Below are positions 1 to 7,856 of a stretch of 64,000 nucleotides of DNA, one piece after another. The notes under the pieces are model-generated. The model searched no databases and was not told where the DNA came from. It was given only the letters and a program-made list of their open reading frames with translations. Made by a program: the position numbers and the translations under genes. Within the stretch, counting starts at the first letter, position 1, and each line of letters opens with the position of its first letter. Source of the DNA: Rosistilla ulvae (GTDB lineage: Bacteria; Planctomycetota; Planctomycetia; Pirellulales; Pirellulaceae); NCBI RefSeq assembly GCF_007741475.1, contig NZ_CP036261.1, positions 1,240,001 to 1,304,000 on the forward strand, read 5' to 3'.

Positions 1-197
1 ATACGAGGCACGCAATGCGGATGGTCGATCGGATCGATCTGTTGCCCAGCGATCTACGCGGCGGCAATCTGTTGATCCGCGACGGGTATCTGATCTTGGC
101 GAGTCCCGATCGGTTGGCCGTTTTCGATTCCCGCGAATTCAAGGTTGCCACGATTGCCCCTGGCTCGCCAATCGGCGAAACTTTGAAGCATGAATGA
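1..197 (+). CDS. 3' end of an unidentified gene, possibly beta-propeller (PQQ-like) protein
   Basis: The reading frame is open from the left edge of the window to a TGA at 195-197, so only about the last 64 residues are present. The stretch GGNLLIRDGYLILASPDRLAVF resembles one blade of a PQQ/WD-type beta-propeller, where a 'readable value in a display variable' pattern recurs, but this is a weak similarity judged by eye. The stop overlaps the start of the MoxR gene by 8 bases (ATG at 190), which indicates translational coupling. The partial gene therefore probably belongs to the same operon as the MoxR and DUF58 genes. Function cannot be assigned from this fragment. Confidence 0.6.
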   Translation, partial: TRHAMRMVDRIDLLPSDLRGGNLLIRDGYLILASPDRLAVFDSREFKVATIAPGSPIGETLKHE

Positions 198-1239
198 CAG
201 CCAGAATATCGGTGACCGCGAGTTGATCGAGCGGTTGGCCAGCGAATACGCAGCGATTAAAGCCGAATTGGCCAAAGCGATCATCGGCCAGGAAGAGACG
301 ATCGAGCAGGTGATCACGGCGTTGGTCGCCGGCGGGCATTGTCTGTTGGTCGGGGTGCCCGGTTTGGCCAAGACGTTGTTGGTGCACAGTTTGGCATCGA
401 CGCTCAAGCTCGATTTCAGCCGGATCCAGTTCACTCCCGATCTGATGCCCAGCGATATCACCGGAACCGAGGTAATCCAACAGGATCGCGAGACGGGGGA
501 ACGGCAGTTCAAATTTCTGCCGGGGCCGATCTTCGGCAACATCATCTTGGCCGACGAGATCAATCGGACGCCGCCCAAAACGCAGGCTGCGTTGTTGGAA
601 GCGATGCAAGAGCGGCAGGTGACCGCGGGCGGAACGCGACACGAATTGCCGAATCCGTTTTTTGTTCTGGCCACGCAAAATCCGATCGAACAAGACGGCA
701 CCTACCCGTTGCCCGAAGCTCAATTGGATCGGTTCATGTTCGACGTGCGGATCGATTACCCCAACGAAGCGGATGAATTGCAGGTCGTGCTGCAGACCAC
801 CGACGACAAAGAGGAATCGCTGACCGCGGTTGTCGACGGGGCGCAGTTGCTGGAGTTCCGTCATTTGGTTCGTCGGATTCCGATCGCCGAGCCGGTCGCG
901 CGGTATGCGATGACGCTGGCTCGCGGCAGTCGGCCGTCGGATCCGCGAGCGTCGGACCAGGTGAAGAAGTATGTGCGTTGGGGAAGTGGCCCACGCGGCA
1001 GCCAGTACCTGGTGCTGGCGGCAAAGGCTCGGGCGGCGCTGCAGGGGCGGCATTTGGTCGAGCGAGACGATGTCGATGCGGTGGCGCTGCCGGTGCTGAG
1101 GCATCGGATTCGATTGAACTTCGCCGCCGAAGCCGATGGGCTGACCGTGGCGCAGGTCATCCAAGATCTGATCCAACGCGCTCGCCATGGCGCCGAACCG
1201 GCTGGCGTTGCGGCGGTGTTTCGAAATCCGACCTCCTAA
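190..1239 (+). CDS. MoxR family AAA+ ATPase
   Basis: 349-residue protein of the AAA_3 (MoxR) family, cytoplasmic ATPases that act as chaperones for von Willebrand-type partner proteins. Walker A is GVPGLAKT at residues 55-62. Walker B with the family signature DEINR is at 122-126, followed by the typical stretch PPKTQAALLEAMQE. Length is normal for the family (about 320-350). It overlaps the preceding gene by 8 bases and is followed 11 bases later by a DUF58 gene, which is the classic MoxR partner. Known family biology suggests assembly or activation of an envelope or metal-containing complex; the actual client is not identifiable here. Confidence 0.95.
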   Translation: MNDSQNIGDRELIERLASEYAAIKAELAKAIIGQEETIEQVITALVAGGHCLLVGVPGLAKTLLVHSLASTLKLDFSRIQFTPDLMPSDITGTEVIQQDRETGERQFKFLPGPIFGNIILADEINRTPPKTQAALLEAMQERQVTAGGTRHELPNPFFVLATQNPIEQDGTYPLPEAQLDRFMFDVRIDYPNEADELQVVLQTTDDKEESLTAVVDGAQLLEFRHLVRRIPIAEPVARYAMTLARGSRPSDPRASDQVKKYVRWGSGPRGSQYLVLAAKARAALQGRHLVERDDVDAVALPVLRHRIRLNFAAEADGLTVAQVIQDLIQRARHGAEPAGVAAVFRNPTS

Positions 1240-1250
1240 CGGTCGCTGCG

Positions 1251-2138
1251 ATGTATCAAACGTTTGCCAAGTATTTGGATCACGACGCGTACACGGCGCT
1301 GAATGCTTTGCGTCTGAAGTCGCGGCATCGCTTCGCCGGTTCTGCGGCGGGAGAGCATCGCAGTTTTCGGATGGGGCAAGCTATCGAGTTCGCGCAGCAT
1401 CGCCAGTATGCGCCGGGGGACGATCTGCGTTACCTCGACTGGAAGATCTACGGGCGGACCGACAAGTACTATCTGAAGCAGAGCGAAGACGAAACGGATT
1501 TGTGCTGTTACGTGTTGCTCGATAACAGCGAGAGCATGTCGTTTGCTGGCACCGATTCGGAAATTTCCAAGCTGCAGTACGCACGCAAGTTGGCGGTCGC
1601 GTTGGCCTTCGTCACGCTAGCGGGACAAGACCGGATCGGTCTGGGAATGTTGAGCGATCGCTTGTTCGACTATCTGCCGCCGTCGAGCGCCATCAGCCAA
1701 CTGTCCCGCTGGGACGAGGTCTTTGAAAAAACGCCAGCTGCCGGGGGGACCGACCTGCCTAGTGGTGTGGCGCAATTTGTCGATCAGGCTCGGCAACCGG
1801 GGCTGGTCGTCTTGATCAGCGATCTGTTGGGACCCGAGCAGGGGCTGCAGGGAGCGCTGACGCTTTTGCGTGGTGCAGGACATGATGCAATTGTGCTGCA
1901 TGTAATGGATCGGCAGGAGAGGGAGTTTCGCTTCGACGGCGAACTCCATTTTGAGGGTCTCGAATCTGCGGGTGAGGTCGATGTTAACGGCGCTCAGATA
2001 CGCAATGCTTATCTAGAGGAGCTGGATAACTTTATAGAAAAGCAGCGCCAAAACTGTTGGGGGCTGGGATTTGAGTTTTCGACAGTGTTGACCGATTTAC
2101 CCTTGGCGGCGGCCTTGTCGTCGCACTTCCGCCATTGA
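1251..2138 (+). CDS. DUF58 domain protein (von Willebrand-like)
   Basis: 295 residues from the ATG at 1251; the frame is open further upstream, but that part overlaps the MoxR gene in another frame and looks non-coding. The DUF58 signature RQYAPGDDLRYLDWKIYGRT is clear, followed by LLDNSESM, a DxSxS MIDAS-like metal-binding motif of von Willebrand domains. No membrane segment is visible, so the protein is probably cytosolic or membrane-associated through partners. It follows the MoxR gene by 11 bases, and the pair is widely conserved as MoxR-DUF58 modules. Its exact role is unknown; by analogy it is the effector or scaffold that the MoxR ATPase remodels. Confidence 0.92.
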   Translation: MYQTFAKYLDHDAYTALNALRLKSRHRFAGSAAGEHRSFRMGQAIEFAQHRQYAPGDDLRYLDWKIYGRTDKYYLKQSEDETDLCCYVLLDNSESMSFAGTDSEISKLQYARKLAVALAFVTLAGQDRIGLGMLSDRLFDYLPPSSAISQLSRWDEVFEKTPAAGGTDLPSGVAQFVDQARQPGLVVLISDLLGPEQGLQGALTLLRGAGHDAIVLHVMDRQEREFRFDGELHFEGLESAGEVDVNGAQIRNAYLEELDNFIEKQRQNCWGLGFEFSTVLTDLPLAAALSSHFRH

Positions 2139-2236
2139 TCGCGTCAGTGTCGTTATGGCAATTCGGGAGGCATCGGGTTTCATCTCCGTATCGGTTTGAG
2201 TTCTGCCATTCGGCGTGCCGATGCTTGTCGGTACGC

Positions 2237-2242
2237 TATACT
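2237..2242 (+). promoter_or_regulatory. Possible -10 element for glgP
   Basis: The hexamer TATACT lies about 50 bases before the glgP start. The same core, GCTATACTTCG, appears upstream of the tRNA-Asp gene at 41016-41026, which makes it a reasonable candidate for a sigma-70 -10 box. No convincing -35 box is seen 16-18 bases upstream. Confidence 0.25.
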
Positions 2243-2291
2243 TCGCCGTATTCGCGTATTTCGAATTGACCATAAACGAAGATTTGGATTG

Positions 2292-4751
2292 ATGACAGCA
2301 ACAACTTTAACCAAACCCGCGTCGATTGATCTCGCTGGCCTGGACGAAGAAATTCGGCGGCACCTGCACTATACCCTCGGGTATCACGAACGGGATGTTT
2401 CGCCTCGCTACGTCTGTCGCGCGACAGCTTTGGCGGTTCGCGATCGATTGGTGGGCAGTTGGCAGCAGACGCGCGACGCGATTCGTGAGACCGATCAGCG
2501 CCGCGTCTATTATCTATCGCTTGAGTTCTTGATCGGGCGTTCGTTGAGCAACGCGATCCAGAACATCGACCTCGATGGTCCCGCTCGCGAGGCGTTGCAC
2601 CAATACGGTTTGAGCCTGGAAGAGGTCGCCGAAAAGGAGCACGATGCGGGACTTGGCAACGGTGGTTTGGGCCGCTTGGCAGCTTGTTTTCTCGACAGTT
2701 GCGCCAACTTGAAACTGCCGGTCGTTGGTTACGGCATCCGTTACGAATACGGCATGTTCCACCAACACATCGAAAACGGCCGCCAAATCGAAGATCCCGA
2801 TCATTGGTTGCGCGATGGCAATCCGTGGGAGATGGAGCGTCCCGACGAAGCGCAGAACGTTCATTTCTACGGCTACACCGAACACTACCGCGACGACGAG
2901 GGAACACCTCGTTGTCGTTGGGCCGGCAGCCACGACGTCGTTGCCGTTCCTTACGACATGCCGATCCCGGGCTATCGCAACAAGACCGTCAACACGCTGC
3001 GGTTGTGGAAAGCGGCGGCGACCGACGCTTTCGATCTGGAAGAGTTCAATTCGGGCAGTTACCCCGAAGCTGTCGCGTCGAAAAACATGGCCGAACAGAT
3101 TTCGATGGTCCTGTATCCCAACGATGCTAGCGAAAACGGGAAGGAACTGCGTCTGAAGCAGCAATACTTCCTGGTCTCGGCCAGCTTGCAAGATATCGTC
3201 AAGGATTGGGTCGAAAAGCACGGCGATGACTTCACCGACTTTGGCAAGAAGAATTGCTTCCAATTAAACGACACGCACCCCGCGTGTGCCGTCGCCGAAT
3301 TGATGCGGATCTTGTTGGATCAGTATCAGATGGAATGGCAGCAGGCTTGGGAAATCACCACGCAGTGCATGGCATACACCAACCACACGCTGTTGCCCGA
3401 GGCGTTGGAGCGTTGGTCGGTCTCGCTGTTCAGCCGTTTGCTGCCGCGATTGTTGGACATCATCTATGAGATCAACCATCGCTTCCTGGCTGAAGTCTCC
3501 AAGAAATGGCCGGGCGATGTGGCGCGTCAACGCCGCATGTCGTTGGTCGAAGAAGGAGAGAATCCTCACATCCGGATGGCACATCTGGCGATCGTCGGCA
3601 GTTTCTCGGTCAACGGCGTTGCTGGGTTGCACACCGAACTGTTGAAGAGCGGTCTGTTCCAGGACTTCTATGAACTGTGGCCGAAGAAGTTCAATAACAA
3701 GACGAATGGCGTGACCCAACGTCGTTGGTTGGCGCACTGCAATCCAGGGCTTCGCGATCTGTTGAACGAGACGATTGGCGAGGGCTGGCAGACCGATTTG
3801 AGCCAGATCGAACGGCTGCGTCCGTTTGCCGAAGACGCTGCGTTTCGCAAGCGTTGGGCAGAGGTCAAACTGCAAAACAAGCGTCGCTTGATCGAATACG
3901 TTCGCCAGACAACGGGGATCGAATTCCAAGAAGCTGCGTTGTTCGACGTGCAGGTCAAACGGATTCACGAGTACAAGCGTCAGCTGTTGAATCTGCTGCA
4001 CGTGTTGAATCTGTACGACCGGATCCAACGTGGCGACACCGCGGGGATGGTTCCGCGTTGCGTGTTGATCGGTGGCAAAGCGGCTCCCGGATATCACGTT
4101 GCCAAGATGATCGTCAACTTGATCAACAACGTCGCTAGCGTGATCAACGCCGATGAAAAAGCGAACGACCTGTTGAAGCTGGTCTTCCTGCCGAACTACC
4201 GCGTTTCAGCGATGGAAGTGATCTGCCCGGCGACTGAACTGTCCGAACAGATCTCGACCGCGGGTAAAGAGGCGTCGGGTACCGGCAACATGAAGTTCAT
4301 GATGAACGGTGCTCTGACGATCGGAACGCTCGACGGTGCGAATATCGAGATTCGCGAACAGGCGGGCGATGACAATTTCTTCCTGTTCGGACTCGATGCG
4401 GCAGAAGTTGCAGAGACCAAAAAGGCTTACGATCCCAACAAGATTATCGCCGGCGACGAAGAGATCCAACGGATCATGGCGATGATCGAAGGTGGTCGGT
4501 TCGACGCTGGGAATCCTGGAACGTTTAACATCTTGACCGCCGGGCTCCGCAATCCTTACGACCCGTGGCTGACGATCGCCGATCTTCGCGATTACATCGA
4601 CACGCAACGCAAGGTCGATGCGGCGTACCAAGATCAAGAGGGTTGGAACCGGATGAGCATCTTGAACACAGCCAACAGCGGCTGGTTCTCGAGCGATCGC
4701 ACGATCCAACAATACGCCGACGAGATCTGGCAAGCCAAGCCGTTGGGCTAG
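2292..4751 (+). CDS. glgP: Glycogen/starch phosphorylase
   Basis: 819 residues from the ATG at 2292 (the open frame extends to 2196, but the family N-terminus aligns best here). The enzyme removes terminal glucose from alpha-1,4-glucans with phosphate, giving glucose-1-phosphate, using pyridoxal phosphate. The PLP-site signature EASGTGNMKFMMNGA is present with its lysine, as is the active-site region NGGLGRLAACFLDS near the N-terminus. Length is standard for GT35 phosphorylases (about 800-840). No other glycogen gene is adjacent, so it is probably a single-gene unit. The stop overlaps by four bases the stop of the convergent gene on the minus strand. Confidence 0.97.
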   Translation: MTATTLTKPASIDLAGLDEEIRRHLHYTLGYHERDVSPRYVCRATALAVRDRLVGSWQQTRDAIRETDQRRVYYLSLEFLIGRSLSNAIQNIDLDGPAREALHQYGLSLEEVAEKEHDAGLGNGGLGRLAACFLDSCANLKLPVVGYGIRYEYGMFHQHIENGRQIEDPDHWLRDGNPWEMERPDEAQNVHFYGYTEHYRDDEGTPRCRWAGSHDVVAVPYDMPIPGYRNKTVNTLRLWKAAATDAFDLEEFNSGSYPEAVASKNMAEQISMVLYPNDASENGKELRLKQQYFLVSASLQDIVKDWVEKHGDDFTDFGKKNCFQLNDTHPACAVAELMRILLDQYQMEWQQAWEITTQCMAYTNHTLLPEALERWSVSLFSRLLPRLLDIIYEINHRFLAEVSKKWPGDVARQRRMSLVEEGENPHIRMAHLAIVGSFSVNGVAGLHTELLKSGLFQDFYELWPKKFNNKTNGVTQRRWLAHCNPGLRDLLNETIGEGWQTDLSQIERLRPFAEDAAFRKRWAEVKLQNKRRLIEYVRQTTGIEFQEAALFDVQVKRIHEYKRQLLNLLHVLNLYDRIQRGDTAGMVPRCVLIGGKAAPGYHVAKMIVNLINNVASVINADEKANDLLKLVFLPNYRVSAMEVICPATELSEQISTAGKEASGTGNMKFMMNGALTIGTLDGANIEIREQAGDDNFFLFGLDAAEVAETKKAYDPNKIIAGDEEIQRIMAMIEGGRFDAGNPGTFNILTAGLRNPYDPWLTIADLRDYIDTQRKVDAAYQDQEGWNRMSILNTANSGWFSSDRTIQQYADEIWQAKPLG

Positions 4752-5494
4752 GTTGCCGCATCCTGCTCCGGCTGAGGCAACTCAGCCGGATCGAGCTGTC
4801 GGTCGGTGGCGAAAAACAGCCAATCGGTTTGCCAATGGTCAACCAGAGCGTTGAAAGTCTTCACCGGTTCGACATGCACGCTTTCAAAGGTTTCTCGCAG
4901 CGCTACTGAAAACTGGCTGCTCTGGGCATACGACCAGACAGCCAGCACGCCATGTTCGGCCAGATGTGCTTTGGCCGCTAACAGCCCATCGCGAGTGTAG
5001 AAGCCGTTCTCTTCTTCTCCCAGTTGATCGCTGGGGGAATGGTCGACATCGATCACGATCAGGTCGTATCGATCCGTTGGCGATTCCGCCAGCCGCTGAT
5101 AGACATCCCCCGCGATGATCTTCAACTGTTCCGCTGCGTTTAATTCGCTCGATAGCGGCACCAAACCCTGCCGCAGCCAATCGACAACTTGCGGAAGGTA
5201 TTCGATCACGTCGACCGATGCGACGTTCTCATGCTTCAGCAGTTCTTGTGCTGTGTAGCCCAGCCCCAGTCCGCCGACCAAGGTTTTCAAATTGGGGCCG
5301 CCATGGATCTCGACGGCGCGGTTGGAGATCTGACGCTCCGAATCGGTATTCAGACTGCTCATCAGGAACTCGTGATTCAGCGTCACCTCGGTGACGATCG
5401 TCCCGGGTTGGGAGAGCAGTTCGCGGCGACGCAGGCAGAGCGGCCCCAGCGGCGAATCTTCGTAGGCCAAGATTTCAAAGTTGGGGCGTTCCAC
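4748..5494 (-). CDS. Spermidine-synthase-like methyltransferase-fold protein
   Basis: 248 residues if translated from the GTG at 5494, which has AAGGA eight bases upstream; the frame also allows a GTG at 5533. The Rossmann core is visible: LVGGLGLGYTAQELL (nucleotide-binding loop), VDVIEYLP (acidic residue ending beta-2), and YDLIVIDVDHSP. This matches the spermine/spermidine synthase superfamily, but the substrate is uncertain because many planctomycete members are uncharacterised. The gene converges on glgP with a four-base overlap of the stop codons. Confidence 0.8.
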   Translation of the reverse strand: MERPNFEILAYEDSPLGPLCLRRRELLSQPGTIVTEVTLNHEFLMSSLNTDSERQISNRAVEIHGGPNLKTLVGGLGLGYTAQELLKHENVASVDVIEYLPQVVDWLRQGLVPLSSELNAAEQLKIIAGDVYQRLAESPTDRYDLIVIDVDHSPSDQLGEEENGFYTRDGLLAAKAHLAEHGVLAVWSYAQSSQFSVALRETFESVHVEPVKTFNALVDHWQTDWLFFATDRQLDPAELPQPEQDAAT

Positions 5495-5904
5495 GATCGG
5501 ATTCCTTGTCGGTGTCGGCAGAGGCCGGAGCACGTATGCAAACGATGAGAGATTGTCCCCATGGCTGCTGTGCTGCCTCGATGAGGACCGATGGCCAGAT
5601 TGTAGCGAGCATCGTCGTTGGAAGACAGCGGCGCCGATCGCGAGCGGATCGCTGCCGAGCGATCGGGCAGTCGCTGGCGGTTGGAACCGGTTTGCAGATG
5701 GTAGGTGAGCAGCGATTGCTCGGGGCGATCAAGGAGCATGCGGCGGAACGGTAAAGCGATGATGTTTGCAGCCGAAATTGTGCTCAAACTCGCGTTGGCA
5801 TTCGCTTTGCATTATCGATTCTGCATTCCGAAAATTCCCCGCTGTTGCTTTCGTGCGGACGAGTGCTCTGGCGACATGCTCAGCTCAATCCCAAGGATTC
5901 AAAG
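5495..5904. other. Intergenic region, no gene seen
   Basis: About 410 bases between divergent starts (methyltransferase-like gene on minus, small secreted protein on plus). Short open frames here have no ribosome binding site or protein-like composition. It should hold both promoters, but no clear -35/-10 pair could be chosen by eye. Confidence 0.6.
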
Positions 5905-6258
5905 ATGAAGACTAAACTCACCGTCGTCGTTTTGGCATTCGCCTGCGTTGCTGCGTTGGGTGCATCGAACGCTTCGGCGCAAGGCTATGGTCATGGTATG
6001 TTCTATCATTCCGAAGCTGGAGCTCGCGGCGCGGCAGGACACTACACCTACGGCGACTATTACAGCAACCACCGGCACGCTCGCGGTCACGTCGGAGTGC
6101 GAAGTCCGGCCCTCAATACTTCACCATTCGGCTATCGCGTCAACGCGGCGAGGGTGTTGAGCACCAATGCAACGCCCGCGAGTGGACATCGATTTGGCGA
6201 TCTGTACCCCGGCATGGTCCTGCCCGATGGTGCGGTGGTTGTCAGCGTCGGCAAATAA
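5905..6258 (+). CDS. Small secreted protein, Gly/His/Tyr-rich
   Basis: 117 residues from the ATG at 5905. The first 25 residues form a clear Sec signal peptide: Lys-rich start, hydrophobic core TVVVLAFACVAALGA, then SNASAQ with likely cleavage after ASA. The mature part is rich in Gly, His, Tyr and Arg (for example HYTYGDYYSNHRHARGH) and ends with LYPGMVLPDGAVVVSVGK, which looks like a compact beta element. No known domain is recognised. The gene stands alone between a divergent methyltransferase-like gene and a sulfatase 190 bases downstream. A periplasmic or surface location is inferred from the signal peptide. Confidence 0.75.
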   Translation: MKTKLTVVVLAFACVAALGASNASAQGYGHGMFYHSEAGARGAAGHYTYGDYYSNHRHARGHVGVRSPALNTSPFGYRVNAARVLSTNATPASGHRFGDLYPGMVLPDGAVVVSVGK

Positions 6259-6446
6259 ACCGCCATGCGTTGCGTTTATCTTCGCTTGCGAGTCGTGACG
6301 GATTACTGCGATCCGGTAGTCGATGGGCTGTTGAATCGCAGTTTCGGCGAAGTCTCGAATCGGTGCGGCAAGCAGGGGGGATGGGACTGAACTAGAATAG
6401 CGGATCGTCGTTGCGATCCGTTTTCTCTTTTGAGGTTTCCACTTCG

Positions 6447-7856
6447 ATGCGTTTGATGCTCCTGTTTGCTTGTCTCGTCTTGGCACCGTTGGTCTCATCG
6501 GCTGCCGAGCGTCCCAATGTTTTATTGATCTGTGTCGACGATCTACGACCCGAATTGAACTGCTTTGGGAAGTCGTACATTCGCTCGCCGAATATCGACG
6601 CATTGGCGGCTCGCGGTCGGATCTTCGAACGCCATTATGTTCAAGCCCCGACGTGCGGAGCGTCGCGGTTTGCGATGCTGACCGGGCGTTATGGTCCCAG
6701 CGACAACGGGGCACTGTTTAAGCGAGCCGCTCAGATCGCGAAAAATGCCGACTCGGTCTCCGCCAGCATGCCTGCCTGGTTTCGGCAAAACGGCTACACG
6801 ACGGTTTCGGTTGGCAAGGTCTCGCATCATCCCGGCGGACGAGGCGGCTCCAATTGGGACCAGGAGGATAAATTGGAGATGCCGCATTCGTGGGATCGCC
6901 ATCTGTTGCCCGCCGGACCGTGGCAGCATCCACGCGGCGCGATGCATGGTTTGGCCCACGGCGAGATCCGTCACGACCCTTCCAAGATGGATCTGATTCA
7001 ATCGAGCGAAGGGGACGATTCGATCTATCCCGATGGCTTGATCACCGACGAAGCGCTGCGTCAGTTAGATCGATTGAGCGGCGACGACGGCGAGCAGCCT
7101 TTCTTTTTGGCCGTTGGTATCATCCGACCGCATCTGCCGTTTGGAGCTCCTGCAAAATACATGCAGCCCTATCGCGATCTCACCCTGCCGCCGATTTCTC
7201 ATCCGGAGAAGCCGTCGGGAAAGACGACGTGGCACCGATCGGGAGAGTTCATGCGATACAACCGTTGGGGCAAGGATCCGAATCACGATGCCGAATTTGC
7301 GACCGCCGTGCGGAAGCATTACGCAGCGTGTGTCACGTACGCCGACGCTCAGGTTGGCAAGCTCTTGGAGCGATTGAATCAGCTGGGACAACAGGACAAC
7401 ACGATCATTGTGTTATGGGGCGACCACGGCTGGCATTTGGGAGAGCACGGGATCTGGGGGAAGCACGCGTTGTTTGAAGAGTCGTTGCGATCGCCGTTGG
7501 TGATCTGCCATCCCGGTCTGCCCAATCCAGGCGTAGCAACGCGGTCGATCGTCGAAAGCGTCGACATCTTTCCGACTCTGTGCAGTCTGAGCGGTCTGCC
7601 GCAGCCCGATTTTGTCGACGGAGTTTCCTTGACGCCGATTCTCCAATCGGCAGATGCCGCCGGGCATCCAGCGGTCTCGTACGCCAAGGCTCAAACGCTT
7701 CGTACCGACACGCACCGCTTGATCCTCCATCGCGATGGCTACGTCGAACTGTACGATCATCGCGGCGAGGATGGTGAGACAACAAACATCGCCGAAAAAC
7801 ATCCCGAGCTGGTCGAAGCGATGCTGCAGCAGTTGCGTCAGCGGGTCAAAGGTTAA
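6447..7856 (+). CDS. Secreted sulfatase, iduronate-2-sulfatase-like
   Basis: 469 residues from the ATG at 6447, with signal peptide [20 protein letters not shown]. Type I (formylglycine) sulfatase: metal-binding aspartates in CVDD (residues 29-32) and the modification motif CGASR starting at Cys70 (C-x-[PA]-S-R), followed by FAMLTGR. The later segment [17 protein letters not shown] is typical of the iduronate-2-sulfatase branch. It hydrolyses sulfate esters, probably on a sulfated polysaccharide, after export and conversion of Cys70 to formylglycine. The substrate cannot be read from sequence. Its stop overlaps the stop of the convergent flgE gene by four bases. Confidence 0.93.
   Translation: MRLMLLFACLVLAPLVSSAAERPNVLLICVDDLRPELNCFGKSYIRSPNIDALAARGRIFERHYVQAPTCGASRFAMLTGRYGPSDNGALFKRAAQIAKNADSVSASMPAWFRQNGYTTVSVGKVSHHPGGRGGSNWDQEDKLEMPHSWDRHLLPAGPWQHPRGAMHGLAHGEIRHDPSKMDLIQSSEGDDSIYPDGLITDEALRQLDRLSGDDGEQPFFLAVGIIRPHLPFGAPAKYMQPYRDLTLPPISHPEKPSGKTTWHRSGEFMRYNRWGKDPNHDAEFATAVRKHYAACVTYADAQVGKLLERLNQLGQQDNTIIVLWGDHGWHLGEHGIWGKHALFEESLRSPLVICHPGLPNPGVATRSIVESVDIFPTLCSLSGLPQPDFVDGVSLTPILQSADAAGHPAVSYAKAQTLRTDTHRLILHRDGYVELYDHRGEDGETTNIAEKHPELVEAMLQQLRQRVKG

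Noticed and set aside
139-1188. Minus-strand frame opposite the MoxR gene
   Set aside because: The plus strand carries all AAA+ motifs; the minus product is Arg/Gln/His-rich without motifs.
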